From contig NZ_CP075715.1 of the NCBI RefSeq assembly GCF_024584805.1, positions 2,158,001 through 2,222,000 on the forward strand: a stretch of 64,000 nt of DNA. The letters run 5' to 3'. Each line of letters starts with the position of its first letter. The first letter of the stretch is position 1. The position numbers were made by a program, and so were the translations under genes. Of the stretch, positions 17,743 through 25,798 are shown one piece after another. This DNA comes from Streptomyces sp. FIT100. GTDB lineage: Bacteria; Actinomycetota; Actinomycetes; Streptomycetales; Streptomycetaceae. The notes beneath the pieces were generated by a model, which saw nothing but the letters and a program-made list of their open reading frames with translations, did not search any database and was not told the origin of the DNA.

Positions 17743-18252
17743 TCAGTATGAGACAGGCGTTCCGTCGCGCAGATATACCGGCCGTCCCACGTCCAGTGCC
17801 TGGACCGCCGCGGCCAGTCTGACCCGCATCCGCTCGTCCACCAGTTCCCGCGCCTTATCCAGCGTCACATACGCGGCCTCGGACAACTCCTCGTCCTGCG
17901 GTCGTAGCTCCCCCGGCACGTCGAGCGTGACGCCGTCGAAGATGAAGGCAATCTGGTCGTCCCATGGCCCGTGTGGGGCCACCCAGTCCACAACCAGCAG
18001 CCCGCGCACGATGACATCCAGGCCGAGTTCCTCGCTCAGCTCCCGCACGACCGTTTCCTCCGGCGGCTCGTTCGCCTCAGCCATACCGCCCGGCAGGTCC
18101 CAGCCCGGTTTATAGGTCGGGTTCACCAGCAGCACCCGGCCGGCTGTGTCCCGGAGGAGCACGTCGGCCGCGACCCGCTTTCTGGGCTGGGTAGCGTTCC
18201 CCTCGGCGAGGTAGGCATTCCAGGCGTCGAGTTCATCGGGCGACGGCTTCAT
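17743..18252 (-). CDS. Nudix hydrolase
   Basis: 169 residues with a complete Nudix box: GGMAEANEPPEETVV followed by RELSEELGL, which fits Gx5Ex7REUxEExGU exactly, so the metal-binding glutamates are present. The domain cleaves nucleoside diphosphates linked to another group; the substrate cannot be deduced. The start codon overlaps the 3' end of the XRE-TPR gene by 20 bp, so the two are translationally coupled. The pairing of a Nudix enzyme with an XRE/TPR regulator suggests that it may clear a nucleotide-type signal, though this is inference. Confidence 0.88.
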   Translation of the reverse strand: MKPSPDELDAWNAYLAEGNATQPRKRVAADVLLRDTAGRVLLVNPTYKPGWDLPGGMAEANEPPEETVVRELSEELGLDVIVRGLLVVDWVAPHGPWDDQIAFIFDGVTLDVPGELRPQDEELSEAAYVTLDKARELVDERMRVRLAAAVQALDVGRPVYLRDGTPVSY

Positions 18253-19507
18253 GAGGTGTGCCTCCCGAGGGCAGCGGGATGATGTCGGCCAAGAGCAGCA
18301 TTCTCGCCCTGCGCGCGTCGTCGAAGCGCACCAGGTACTCCCGCACCGGCCCGTATCCCCTGTGGGGCTCCAGCAAGCGCCGGAGGTCGTCGAGTTGATG
18401 GATGACGCGAATGGAGCCGAGGGTGGGGCTGGTGGTGAGCAGGTCGTGACCGACGTCCACCGCCGCGTCGAGGTCGATTCGGTGGACGTGGATCTCAGCG
18501 AGGGTGATACGGCTGAGGGCCAGGGAGCGGGCACGGCCTGCTTCGCGCAGGCGTACGGCGTCTTCGGCGTGGGCCAGGCCCTCGGCGTAGCATCCCAGAT
18601 CTCGCAGGATGAGTGCGGACTCACTGGCGAGTGCGGGGGCGTCGAACGTGGACAGCCACGGGTGCTCGGTATCCGCTGAGGCGGTAAGGGCTCGTTGGGC
18701 CTGTTCGAGGGCATGGCGGGCGGAGGTGTGCTGGGTGGACACCGCGAGGGCGCGGGCCTGCATCGTCAGGAGCCGAGCGATCAGCGCCGGAATTCGAGGG
18801 CCTTGGCCGGCGAGGTCGAGACCGACGTAGGCCCAGCGTGCCGCGCCCGCTGTGTCGCCGGTCTGGAGGGCGAGGTGGCTGCTGGAGGCGGCGATGTGTG
18901 CGGCCAGGGGGTGGTCGCCGGAGGTGCGAGCCAGCGGCAGGGCGCGGGCGAAGTGCTTCAGGGCAAGGTCGTCCTGGCCGGAGTCGTGGGCCATCCACCC
19001 GGCCATCTCGGTCAAGGCCCCGGCGGCGGCGAAAACCTCCAGGCCGGTGTGGGCGTCGACCAGCCGCGGGGCGACGCGGTCGGTCAAGTGGCGTACGACG
19101 GCCCCGTACAGGCGCCCGCCACCGGTCTGGCGGTCGGCGACGCGGAAGGCGTCCATCGCGGCCAGATCGTCCCCGTCGGGCGGCGACTGGGGCTGTTGGG
19201 GCTGCTCTTGGACAGCAGGCTCCCACGGGCGACGGCTAAGTCCAAGGAGGTGTCCGGGGATGTGGAAGGCGTCGGCGATCTGCTCGAACAGGATCAGCTT
19301 CTCCACGCGGCTCTTGCCGTTCATGTAGTCGTAGAGCCGCCCCTGGGTGATGTCGACTGCCGCCGCGATCCGCCGCGTACTCACTCCGCGGTGGTTCAAC
19401 AGCCGGAATAACGCCCCCATGTCGCGGTCACGGCAAGCCGCGGCTAAGCGGGCGTCATCGAGCAGCCCCGCAACGATCTCGCGCGGATCTGGTGTCTGCC
19501 GATCCAT
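18233..19507 (-). CDS. XRE-family regulator with C-terminal TPR-like region
   Basis: 424 residues. The N-terminal HTH (about 34-75) reads LLNHRGVSTRRIAAAVDITQ then GRLYDYMNGKSRVEKLILFE. A Gln/Pro linker leads to about 300 residues of paired helices (ALTEMAGWMAHDSGQDDLA, YFAR-like ALKHFARALPLAR, HAEDAVRLREAGRARSLAL), a TPR-like array as in many actinobacterial peptide- or pheromone-responsive regulators. It is transcribed toward the Nudix gene, overlapping it by 20 bp. It is divergent from the ATPase/JmjC locus, across a 215-bp spacer, so it may regulate that locus. Confidence 0.87.
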   Translation of the reverse strand: MDRQTPDPREIVAGLLDDARLAAACRDRDMGALFRLLNHRGVSTRRIAAAVDITQGRLYDYMNGKSRVEKLILFEQIADAFHIPGHLLGLSRRPWEPAVQEQPQQPQSPPDGDDLAAMDAFRVADRQTGGGRLYGAVVRHLTDRVAPRLVDAHTGLEVFAAAGALTEMAGWMAHDSGQDDLALKHFARALPLARTSGDHPLAAHIAASSSHLALQTGDTAGAARWAYVGLDLAGQGPRIPALIARLLTMQARALAVSTQHTSARHALEQAQRALTASADTEHPWLSTFDAPALASESALILRDLGCYAEGLAHAEDAVRLREAGRARSLALSRITLAEIHVHRIDLDAAVDVGHDLLTTSPTLGSIRVIHQLDDLRRLLEPHRGYGPVREYLVRFDDARRARMLLLADIIPLPSGGTPHEAVAR

Positions 19508-19722
19508 ACCTCCCCCTAACTGCGTGCCACATCGGTGCTACGGCCAGCGACCGCCCGGTGACTCCGTCTTGGAGTCACTTCGTGGAGTCTCCCCACGACC
19601 GCCCCGCGTCGTTCACTACATGCAGCCCCGGTCAAACCAATGCTCCCCGCCCGGCGGCGTACGAGGGAAGTCCGACCGTGTCCCCGCGCGGGCCGGATGT
19701 CCCGCCCACAAGGAGACAGCTG

Positions 19723-20139
19723 ATGACCACCATGTCACTCCCCCCAGCGAACACGATCGGCGTACAGAGCTACACGGAGACGTACCCAAGCGCCCCCGAT
19801 TCCGCCCGCCGGGCGCGGCTGCTCGTTTCGGCGGCCCTGCACGCCTGGGACATGGGGGACTTGGTCGACTCGGCCATGCTGGTCGTCTCCGAACTCGTCG
19901 GCAACTCCGTCCGCCACACATCCTGTCGGCTCCTTCGAGTGACCGTCAGCCGACCGGGTCCGACGCGGGCTGAAATCACGGTCACCGACAGATCCCGCAC
20001 CACCCCCACCATGACCCGTTCCGCTGCCGACGCCGAAGAGGGGCGCGGCCTGGTTCTCGTCGACGCGTTGAGCGAACGATGGGGCTGCGATCTCCATCGC
20101 TGGGGGAAGACCGTGTGGGCGGAGGTCGCCGCGTGCTGA
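19723..20139 (+). CDS. Anti-sigma-factor-like ATP-binding protein (HATPase_c_2)
   Basis: 138 residues, one GHKL ATPase domain of the RsbW/SpoIIAB-like type that is abundant in Streptomyces. The N-box is SELVGNSVRHTS. The G1 box is weak (ITVTDRSRTTP), and EEGRGLVLVDALSERWG supplies the G2-like region. Such proteins bind and inhibit sigma factors or act as serine kinases; no sigma factor or anti-anti-sigma gene is adjacent. AAGGAGACAGCTG precedes the ATG. It begins the plus-strand run that leads to the JmjC oxygenase and overlaps the next gene by 7 bp. Confidence 0.85.
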   Translation: MTTMSLPPANTIGVQSYTETYPSAPDSARRARLLVSAALHAWDMGDLVDSAMLVVSELVGNSVRHTSCRLLRVTVSRPGPTRAEITVTDRSRTTPTMTRSAADAEEGRGLVLVDALSERWGCDLHRWGKTVWAEVAAC

Positions 20140-20471
20140 CACTACGGCTCATGGATGAGGCCGAACTGACCGGCGACGCCCACCCCGAGCAGTGCGTGGA
20201 GCTGGCAGTCCCGAGGCTCACTACGAACACAATCACCATCCGCACACTGCGTCTTGCTCCCGCCGATCTCGTACGACTGCGCACCGAGGCCGACCTAGTC
20301 CTCAGCGACATCCGCACTGAGGTCATGCGGGCGGAGGCCGCGTGGCGGCAGCTCCTCGGCGAGTGGCACGCCGACGGCCGACGGGCGACGCTCGAATCGC
20401 GGGAAACCGACGTTCGCCTCCTCGCTCGTGTCCTCGAAGCCCTGCGCCGGGATGACCTCGTACTGGTGTAG
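20133..20471 (+). CDS. Small protein of unknown function, coupled to the ATPase gene
   Basis: 112 residues from the GTG at 20133, which overlaps the ATPase stop (GTGCTGA) and has GGAGG 6 bp upstream. The product starts with a short beta-like part (ELAVPRLTTNTITIRTLRL) and continues as a charged helical region rich in Arg, Glu and Leu (PADLVRLRTEADLVLSDIR; DVRLLARVLEALRRDD). No signal peptide or recognised domain is present. Its coupling suggests that it works with the ATPase, perhaps as a partner or target, but nothing in the sequence proves that. Confidence 0.65.
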   Translation: MLTLRLMDEAELTGDAHPEQCVELAVPRLTTNTITIRTLRLAPADLVRLRTEADLVLSDIRTEVMRAEAAWRQLLGEWHADGRRATLESRETDVRLLARVLEALRRDDLVLV

Positions 20472-20667
20472 GCCCACAGTTTCCCGGCTGATGGCCGAAG
20501 GACAGCAACGGCCGGGACGGTGTCCGTTTGCTCCGCCGTGGGCGGGCGCCACGCACCACAAAGCTCCACCTGTCCGAATCGCGCCCTACAGCACTACCCC
20601 GAGCGCGAGTTGGCTCGAACCTTCCGCCCTCAGCCGGGCGGAGCCGAAGAGGAAGGAGAACCACCGC

Positions 20668-20850
20668 ATGACGACGGACAAGGACCCGACGGGAAAGCCG
20701 CCTCTGCCGGCCCGAAGCGGGCTGCTGGTCGCGGTCACGGAGCTGATGGCCGTACAGGACCGGTACGACTCCCTGCGGTCGGACAACGCCGGATCCTCCG
20801 GTGACGCGCCGTGGCCCGGAGGCGACGGCAACCTGACCGACGTCGGCTGA
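20668..20850 (+). CDS. 60-residue peptide upstream of the JmjC oxygenase (possible precursor or substrate)
   Basis: A short gene with a very strong ribosome site (AGGAAGGAG) before the ATG at 20668. The product has a charged, helix-prone front (ARSGLLVAVTELMAVQDRYD) and a Gly/Asp/Asn-rich, Pro-Trp-Pro-containing tail (SGDAPWPGGDGNLTDVG). It is separated from the oxygenase gene by 76 bp that hold a small GC hairpin. The arrangement resembles a ribosomally made peptide precursor ahead of its modifying enzymes, but no known precursor family is recognised. It could equally be a small regulatory protein. Confidence 0.6.
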   Translation: MTTDKDPTGKPPLPARSGLLVAVTELMAVQDRYDSLRSDNAGSSGDAPWPGGDGNLTDVG

Positions 20851-20852
20851 CA

Positions 20853-20868
20853 CCCCCTGCGGCGGGGG
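20853..20868 (+). terminator. Small GC hairpin between peptide and oxygenase genes
   Basis: CCCCC and GGGGG flank a TGCGGC loop 2 bp after the stop of the 60-residue peptide. There is no T-run. It could act as a weak attenuator that lets the peptide be made in excess over the downstream enzymes. The stem is short, so support is weak. Confidence 0.3.
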
Positions 20869-20926
20869 CTCGTGCACTGTGCGGGCCCCCGGCGCTCCTT
20901 ACGCCCCACACTCAAAGGAGGCAGCA

Positions 20927-22120
20927 GTGGAACACCGCTTGGTCAGCGCCATCGAGACGGCCCTGGACTGGTCAGGGCCGGAGAAGATTGGCACCGCCTT
21001 CGCGCTGGGCCGCGTCGACGACGCCCAGCTCCTCGCCCGGCTCCTGACCCCGAACCGACTCCTCGACATCGCGATGCGCCGCAGCCTGTGCCGCCCTCAG
21101 TTCCGCGCCTTCCAGAACGGGGAGGAGGTCCACCCGGCCGTGTACTTCTCCGACACTGTCAGCCCCCGGGGCCAGGCCATCCCCATGGTCAACATGCACC
21201 GCCTGGGCGACCTGCTCCGCGACGGCGCGACGCTCATCATGGACCAGCTCAACACCTTCGACCCGACCATGGAGGCCGCCTGCCGAGCCTTGCAGTGGTG
21301 GACCCACGAACGGGTCCAGGTCAACACCTACCTCACCACGAACGAGGCGTCCGGGTTCCCGCTGCACTGGGACGACCACGACGTCATCGTGGTCCAGCTC
21401 GCGGGCGAGAAGGAGTGGGAGGTTCGGGACACGTCCCGCGCGGCGCCGATGTACCGGGACGCCGACCCCAACAACACCCCCAGTGACACCGTGATTTTCG
21501 ACGGCACCCTCCAGGCCGGCGACGTCATGCACATCCCACGCGGCCACTGGCACCATGCCAGCCGCACCGGTAGCGGCTCCGGCTTCTCCCTCCACGCCAC
21601 CTTCGGTGTCACCAAGCGCACCGGCGCGTCATGGATGGCGTGGCTGGGCGACTGGTGCCGCGAGCGCGAGGTCTTCCGCCACGATCTCGACCGGAGTCAG
21701 CCGGACAGCGAGGCTCTGGTGGACGCAGCCGCCCGGCTCGTCCGTGACCGTGGCCCGGCTGACTTCCTCGTCGCCTACGAGCAGCAGACCAATCCGGGCC
21801 GCCATGTGCCGTTCCTCGACATCTTCGGCCCCCTCGACGCGGTGGTGTGCACCGCCCACTTCCCGCCCCAGATCAACGAAAGCGGCGAGGCGGTCGACGT
21901 CGTCACCTCCGGTAAGAGGCTCACCCTCGCCGCCGAGGCCCTGCCCGCCCTGCGGCTGCTGCTCAGCGGTCACCCCGTCCCCCTCGGCGAGGCGGCGGCC
22001 ACCATCGGCGATGACGTCCACGAGGTCGCCGAGATTCTCGTGAAGGAGGAGATTTGCACACCCCTGAACGCCGAGTTGTCCTCGGGCTACACCGGTCTCG
22101 TCACCACCGTGACATCCTGA
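20927..22120 (+). CDS. JmjC/cupin_4-type Fe(II)/2-oxoglutarate-dependent oxygenase
   Basis: 397 residues from the GTG at 20927, which has a textbook AAAGGAGG. The central double-stranded beta-helix carries the iron ligands HxD in PLHWDDHDVIVVQLAGEKEW (His147, Asp149) and the distal His in HIPRGHWHHAS (near residue 207). DVIVVQLAGEKEWEV resembles the ribosomal-oxygenase (ROX/YcfD) branch of JmjC proteins. The C-terminal 130 residues look helical, with a winged-helix-like end (LPLGEAAATIGDDVHEVAEI pattern). ROX-branch members hydroxylate residues in proteins. The 60-residue peptide immediately upstream is a candidate substrate by position only. Confidence 0.87.
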   Translation: MEHRLVSAIETALDWSGPEKIGTAFALGRVDDAQLLARLLTPNRLLDIAMRRSLCRPQFRAFQNGEEVHPAVYFSDTVSPRGQAIPMVNMHRLGDLLRDGATLIMDQLNTFDPTMEAACRALQWWTHERVQVNTYLTTNEASGFPLHWDDHDVIVVQLAGEKEWEVRDTSRAAPMYRDADPNNTPSDTVIFDGTLQAGDVMHIPRGHWHHASRTGSGSGFSLHATFGVTKRTGASWMAWLGDWCREREVFRHDLDRSQPDSEALVDAAARLVRDRGPADFLVAYEQQTNPGRHVPFLDIFGPLDAVVCTAHFPPQINESGEAVDVVTSGKRLTLAAEALPALRLLLSGHPVPLGEAAATIGDDVHEVAEILVKEEICTPLNAELSSGYTGLVTTVTS

Positions 22121-22851
22121 CCGCCGCCCTGGACCTGGGTGTCACCGCTCTGGACACCGCGTCCACCTACCTCCATCGGCACTCCCACACCACGCTCGCG
22201 GCCACGGCCGGCAACCTGCTGCCCAAATTCGTTGTCTCCACCAAGGTCGGGTACTTCGACAATGGCCACAGCCTCGATCCCATCCGGCTCCAGGCAGCCG
22301 TCGAACAGACGGTGAGAGAGCTGGGACGGGAGCCGGATACGGTGCTTCTTCACAACCCCGAACACTCCCGACCCGATGCGCAAGCCCTGGCGCAGGCGTG
22401 CGGTGTCCTCGCGGACGCCGTGGCGGCCGGGTTGTGTGGATCATGGGGGATCTCCACCTGGGATCCTCGCCCACTCGTCGGCCTGGACGCTGTTCCGACC
22501 GTTCTCATGGTCCGGGCCGGGCTCCTGGTCGGCGTCGACGTCCTCGAAGCCGCCGAGGCCCTGGTGACCGGATGGAGGCCCCGGCATGTGTGGGGCATGA
22601 GTCCTTTCGGTGGGAGCACGAGCAAGCCGGTGTGGGAAATGTTCGACGTGGCGATGTTCCTGGGGAATTCCCCGCCGGCCAGCCCTGTCCAGGCCGCGTT
22701 CCGAGCCGCCTTCAACCTCCCCGTTGTCGAGGCGGTCGCCGTCGGCACCGGCACCCCGGAACATCTGCAGGAGCTGGTCGACGCGACGGAGTTCGACGTC
22801 GACGACTCGATGGTCCGTGAGTACCGGCAGCTCCTGCGTCAGGCCGCCTGA
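22054..22851 (+). CDS. Aldo/keto-reductase-like TIM-barrel protein
   Basis: 265 residues starting at a TTG whose ribosome site AAGGAGGAG lies inside the JmjC gene, with a 67-bp overlap. The product shows the first AKR barrel strands: DLGVTALDTASTYLHRHSH (catalytic-type Asp and Tyr), KFVVSTKVGYFDNG (Lys), TVLLHNPEHSRPD (His). It then reads GSWGISTWDPRPLVGL. It is shorter than usual (300-350) and its C-terminal cofactor clamp is reduced, so reductase activity is not assured. Deep coupling to the oxygenase indicates a shared pathway. Confidence 0.75.
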   Translation: MHTPERRVVLGLHRSRHHRDILTAALDLGVTALDTASTYLHRHSHTTLAATAGNLLPKFVVSTKVGYFDNGHSLDPIRLQAAVEQTVRELGREPDTVLLHNPEHSRPDAQALAQACGVLADAVAAGLCGSWGISTWDPRPLVGLDAVPTVLMVRAGLLVGVDVLEAAEALVTGWRPRHVWGMSPFGGSTSKPVWEMFDVAMFLGNSPPASPVQAAFRAAFNLPVVEAVAVGTGTPEHLQELVDATEFDVDDSMVREYRQLLRQAA

Positions 22852-23687
22852 AGCTCCTTCGCGACCTGCTCCGCCATGGCGCGGGCGGGTTCCAAGCGAG
22901 GGTCCTCGGGGTGCGGGTACGGCCCGAGGATCTTCGCGGCCACGAACAGTGTCATCAGCTTGCCGTCCCGGCTCTCGACATCGTTGCGCCGCTCGCTGCG
23001 AACGCGGTCGGCCAGGGGCGGGACGGCGAGCGAGGCGCCCCACAGCGTCGCCGCGTCCAATCCCCTTGGGGCCATGCCCCAGTCCTCCCAGTCGAAGATG
23101 CAGAACGTCGGCGCGGTCATGTTCGCCCAGTTCAGATCTGCGTGGGCTGGTACCCACTCGGTGAGAGTGCTGTCGACATCAGGGAATACGCTGCGGATCG
23201 TGGAAGCCACGAGTTCCTGTGTGATGGTCTCGGTGTCCGGGGTGGCGATGCGGTTCGTACGCTGTTCGGCCAGAACGTCCAGCGAGGCATTCATCGCTGC
23301 CCACCATTCCTCGGACAGCTTCGGGGACTCAGCCACGATGGCACAGCCGACCGGAGCTCCCGGGAGAAGGCCGGTCTCGTCCGCCCGCCACATCACCGGC
23401 TCTTTCTCGTCCCGCCATGCCACGCCAGCGTGCCAGGCAGGTTTCGCGATCCCGTGCAGGGCCTCCGCGCTTGGGGTGCCGTCGCCGCCCTGGACTCCGA
23501 TTCGGTCCAGCCCGCGCCGCTCGATCCGCACCCACGTACCGCGGTCTGTCCGGCCCCCGACCGACCGGCGCTTACACAACACCGTGTCCCGGTCGATGCG
23601 CACCTGAAGCGACTGCTCCACCCGCTCGAAGACAGCCTCGACAGGTTCGTGGCGAAGGTCGACAGGACGAGCAGCAGGCAGCGTCAT
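22839..23687 (-). CDS. Aminoglycoside-phosphotransferase-fold protein (APH family)
   Basis: 282 residues. The kinase catalytic loop appears as VPAHADLNWANM (HxDxxxxN, with Ala in place of Gly) and the metal-binding aspartate as IFDWEDWGMAPRGLDAATLW. The N-lobe has VLCKRRSVGGRTDRGTWVRI with a plausible ATP Lys. Family members phosphorylate aminoglycosides, macrolides, choline, homoserine or sugars; this one cannot be assigned. It is convergent with the AKR-like gene and overlaps it by 13 bp. It may be a neighbour rather than part of the JmjC locus. Confidence 0.82.
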   Translation of the reverse strand: MTLPAARPVDLRHEPVEAVFERVEQSLQVRIDRDTVLCKRRSVGGRTDRGTWVRIERRGLDRIGVQGGDGTPSAEALHGIAKPAWHAGVAWRDEKEPVMWRADETGLLPGAPVGCAIVAESPKLSEEWWAAMNASLDVLAEQRTNRIATPDTETITQELVASTIRSVFPDVDSTLTEWVPAHADLNWANMTAPTFCIFDWEDWGMAPRGLDAATLWGASLAVPPLADRVRSERRNDVESRDGKLMTLFVAAKILGPYPHPEDPRLEPARAMAEQVAKELQAA

Positions 23688-23816
23688 ACGGGGGACCGTA
23701 GCAAGCCTCCGCCCGGCGTCACAGACGATTCAGCCACGATCACACGACCACGCAGCAGCCTCCGTCCCGGGTGCACGGAACGGGTGAGAAGGCTCTTTGC
23801 TCCGAGGTCGAGGGTG

Positions 23817-24229
23817 GGCAGACGAGTCGGGCTGTACGCCGGGTTCTGTCACCCGGTCGCCTCGCGGCGGCCGGGGAGACGGCCATCCATCTAGGACCGG
23901 TGTTGCCACCGGCCTCGTGCGGTCTACCCGCAGACTCGGGCGGGCAGCCCTCGAACGTCCGCGCAGGGTCGCCTCGCGGCGGCCCCTCTTGACCTTGCTC
24001 CGGGTGGGGTTTACCGAGCCGCCTGAGTCACCTCAGGCGCTGGTGGTCTCTTACACCACCGTTTCACCCTTACCGGGGACCGAGGTCCCCGGCGGTCTGC
24101 TTTCTGTGGCACTGTCCCGCGGGTCACCCCGGGTGGGCGTTACCCACCACCCTGCCCTGTGGAGCCCGGACGTTCCTCGAAAGGAACCCCAAGGGGACCT
24201 CTCGCGGCCGTCCGCCCGGCTCGTCTGCC
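23817..24229 (-). ncRNA. rnpB: RNase P RNA, bacterial class A
   Basis: About 413 nt on the minus strand. The two ends pair as helix P1 (CGAGCCGGGC-type 5' end with flanking GGCAGACGAG, and CGACTCGTCTGCC-type 3' end). Universally conserved segments are present: GAGGAACGTCCGGGCTCC near the 5' side (P4/CR-I), ACAGAAAGCAGACCGCC, GGGTAAGGGTGAAACGGTG, and ACAGAACCCGGCGTACAG near the 3' end (P4 partner). The RNA is the catalytic subunit that removes 5' leaders from pre-tRNA. Exact ends are set by P1 pairing and may differ by a few bases. Confidence 0.95.
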
Positions 24230-24252
24230 GTGACGACCATGCTACCCGGCGC

Positions 24253-24831
24253 TCAGGCCAGGTCGGACGTGTCCAGGTCGAAGCCGAAGGGCTCGGGGAG
24301 GGCGAGCGGCTTGCCGAACGGGAGGGTGCACAGCTGGCGGTAGTCGCCGTTCTCCGGATCGGAGAAGAGCGTCAGGGCGGAGGCGTCCCGGTCCATGAGC
24401 AGGTAGAGGGGGATCTCGGCGCGTGCGTAGCAGCGGCGCTTGGTCTCGCGGTCCGCGCGGGGCCGGGTCGACGTCACCTCGACGACGAGGGCGACACCGT
24501 CACTGGGCATCCAAGGGTCGGCTCCCCGGAACAGACGCAGGTCCGAAGGGGCGAAGGTACCGTCGGGGATGACATGGTTCCTGGTGCAGTCGGGGGCACT
24601 CCTGAGCTTCAGGCCCTTGTTGCCGGAGAAGTCCATGTCGGTCCGTGACCGCCTGATGATTTGCTTGACGATCTGGCTGATGTAGTCCTCGTGGTCTCCG
24701 TCCGGCGGCGGTGTCACAACGATCTCCCCCTCGATCAGCTCCGCGCGGAAGCCTTCCGGCGTGTCCAGCGCCAGGAAGCCCTCCAGCAGGACGTCGTCCC
24801 GCGTGAGCGGTTCATGCGGCATGGCGCTCAT
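24253..24831 (-). CDS. Uma2/DUF820 family protein (PD-(D/E)XK nuclease fold)
   Basis: 192 residues. The PD-(D/E)XK-type core appears as LIEGEIVVTPPPDGDHE, then PDGTFAPSDLRLF and VALVVEVTSTRPRADRETKR (Glu and Lys of the motif), followed by AEIPLYLLMD. Uma2 proteins are widespread in actinobacteria and cyanobacteria and are predicted endonucleases of unknown role. The start at 24831 is preferred because GGAAGGAG lies 7 bp upstream; an in-frame Met 17 codons earlier has no such site. It ends 23 bp from rnpB and is transcribed in the same direction. Confidence 0.85.
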   Translation of the reverse strand: MSAMPHEPLTRDDVLLEGFLALDTPEGFRAELIEGEIVVTPPPDGDHEDYISQIVKQIIRRSRTDMDFSGNKGLKLRSAPDCTRNHVIPDGTFAPSDLRLFRGADPWMPSDGVALVVEVTSTRPRADRETKRRCYARAEIPLYLLMDRDASALTLFSDPENGDYRQLCTLPFGKPLALPEPFGFDLDTSDLA

Positions 24832-24969
24832 GTCGCGCTCCTTCCTCGGTCGCTGATCACGATCGGACATCGCTGCTCCCACCGTCCCGGGGATGAGGGT
24901 CGTTCCCTCGATCGTGGCACATGATCAAGGAGATCCACGGGTATCCCCCGGCACCGTCTCGGACCGCGT

Positions 24970-25000
24970 TTGACCTTGCCGCAGCGTCAGGGTTTCTACT
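24970..25000 (+). promoter_or_regulatory. MerR-type promoter/operator with 19-bp spacer
   Basis: A -35 TTGACC (24970-24975) and a -10 TCTACT (24995-25000) are separated by 19 bp, the lengthened spacer typical of MerR-activated promoters. Between and overlapping them lies a 21-bp interrupted palindrome (24973-24993) beginning ACCTTGC and ending TCAGGGT. The predicted transcription start falls at or near the A of the ATG at 25007, which would make the mRNA leaderless. Confidence 0.75.
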
Positions 25001-25006
25001 GAGGCC

Positions 25007-25798
25007 ATGCGGATCGGAGAGATCGCCGCGCTCGTCGGGGTCACGCCCCGGGCCGTGCGGCACTACCACCATCAGGGGCTGCTGCCCGAGCCCGCCCGGC
25101 AGGCCAACGGCTACCGGGACTACTCGGTGCGGGACGCCGTGCTGCTCGCGCGCATCCGGCGGCTGACCGAGCTGGGGCTCGGGCTCGACGAGGTGCGGGA
25201 CATCCTCGCGGACGACGCCGGCCGGGAGCTCGTCGAGGTCCTTGAGGAGCTGGACGAGGACCTGGCCCGGCAGCAGGAGCGGCTCGCCGAGCGGCGCGCC
25301 AGGCTCGGGGCGCTGCTGGCGTCGGCGCGGGACGGGCGGCTGACGGCCGAGGGGCCCGTGTCGGCCGAACTGGCCGCCCTGTTCGGGACCATCGCCGAGG
25401 CCGGCGCCGGACGGCCAGGACCCGAGTCCCCCATGGCCGCGAGGGACCGGGAAATGCTCGCCCTGCTGGACACCGTCGCGCCCGCCGGCGAGCGCGAGCG
25501 GCTGCTCGGCGCGATGCGGCGGATGACCGAGGCGCCGGGCGCGGCCGACCGTGCGCACGAGGTGTACGCGCTGCTCGACGCGCTCGCGGACGAGGCCACC
25601 GGCGCCGACGACCCGCGCGTGGAAGAGGCCGCGCGGGCGCTCGCCACCTGTATCCCCGACGAGGTCGCCCAAGGGCTCGGCACCGGCGGCACGCTGCCCG
25701 ACAGCACCTTCCGCGACGCCTTCTTCGCCGACTTCTCCCCCGCCCAGGCCGCCGCCGTGCGCCGCGCGCTGCGCATCGTCGCGGAGCGTGCCCGGTGA
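25007..25798 (+). CDS. MerR family transcriptional regulator
   Basis: 263 residues. The N-terminal winged HTH starts at residue 1: MRIGEIAALVGVTPRAVRHY, then HHQGLLPEPARQANGYRDYS, followed by the dimerisation helix (ELDEDLARQQERLAERRARL). The roughly 150-residue helical C-terminal part has no heavy-metal cysteines, so it is an organic-ligand type. The ATG is fixed by the domain and by the promoter 7 bp upstream. It overlaps the membrane-protein gene by 4 bp (GTGA), so the two form one autoregulated operon. Confidence 0.92.
   Translation: MRIGEIAALVGVTPRAVRHYHHQGLLPEPARQANGYRDYSVRDAVLLARIRRLTELGLGLDEVRDILADDAGRELVEVLEELDEDLARQQERLAERRARLGALLASARDGRLTAEGPVSAELAALFGTIAEAGAGRPGPESPMAARDREMLALLDTVAPAGERERLLGAMRRMTEAPGAADRAHEVYALLDALADEATGADDPRVEEAARALATCIPDEVAQGLGTGGTLPDSTFRDAFFADFSPAQAAAVRRALRIVAERAR

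Noticed and set aside
20668..20850. Assignment of the 60-residue peptide to a known lanthipeptide or lasso precursor class
   Set aside because: It has no Cys for thioether rings, no lasso leader pattern, and no cyclase, LanB/LanM, YcaO or asparagine-synthetase-like gene nearby.
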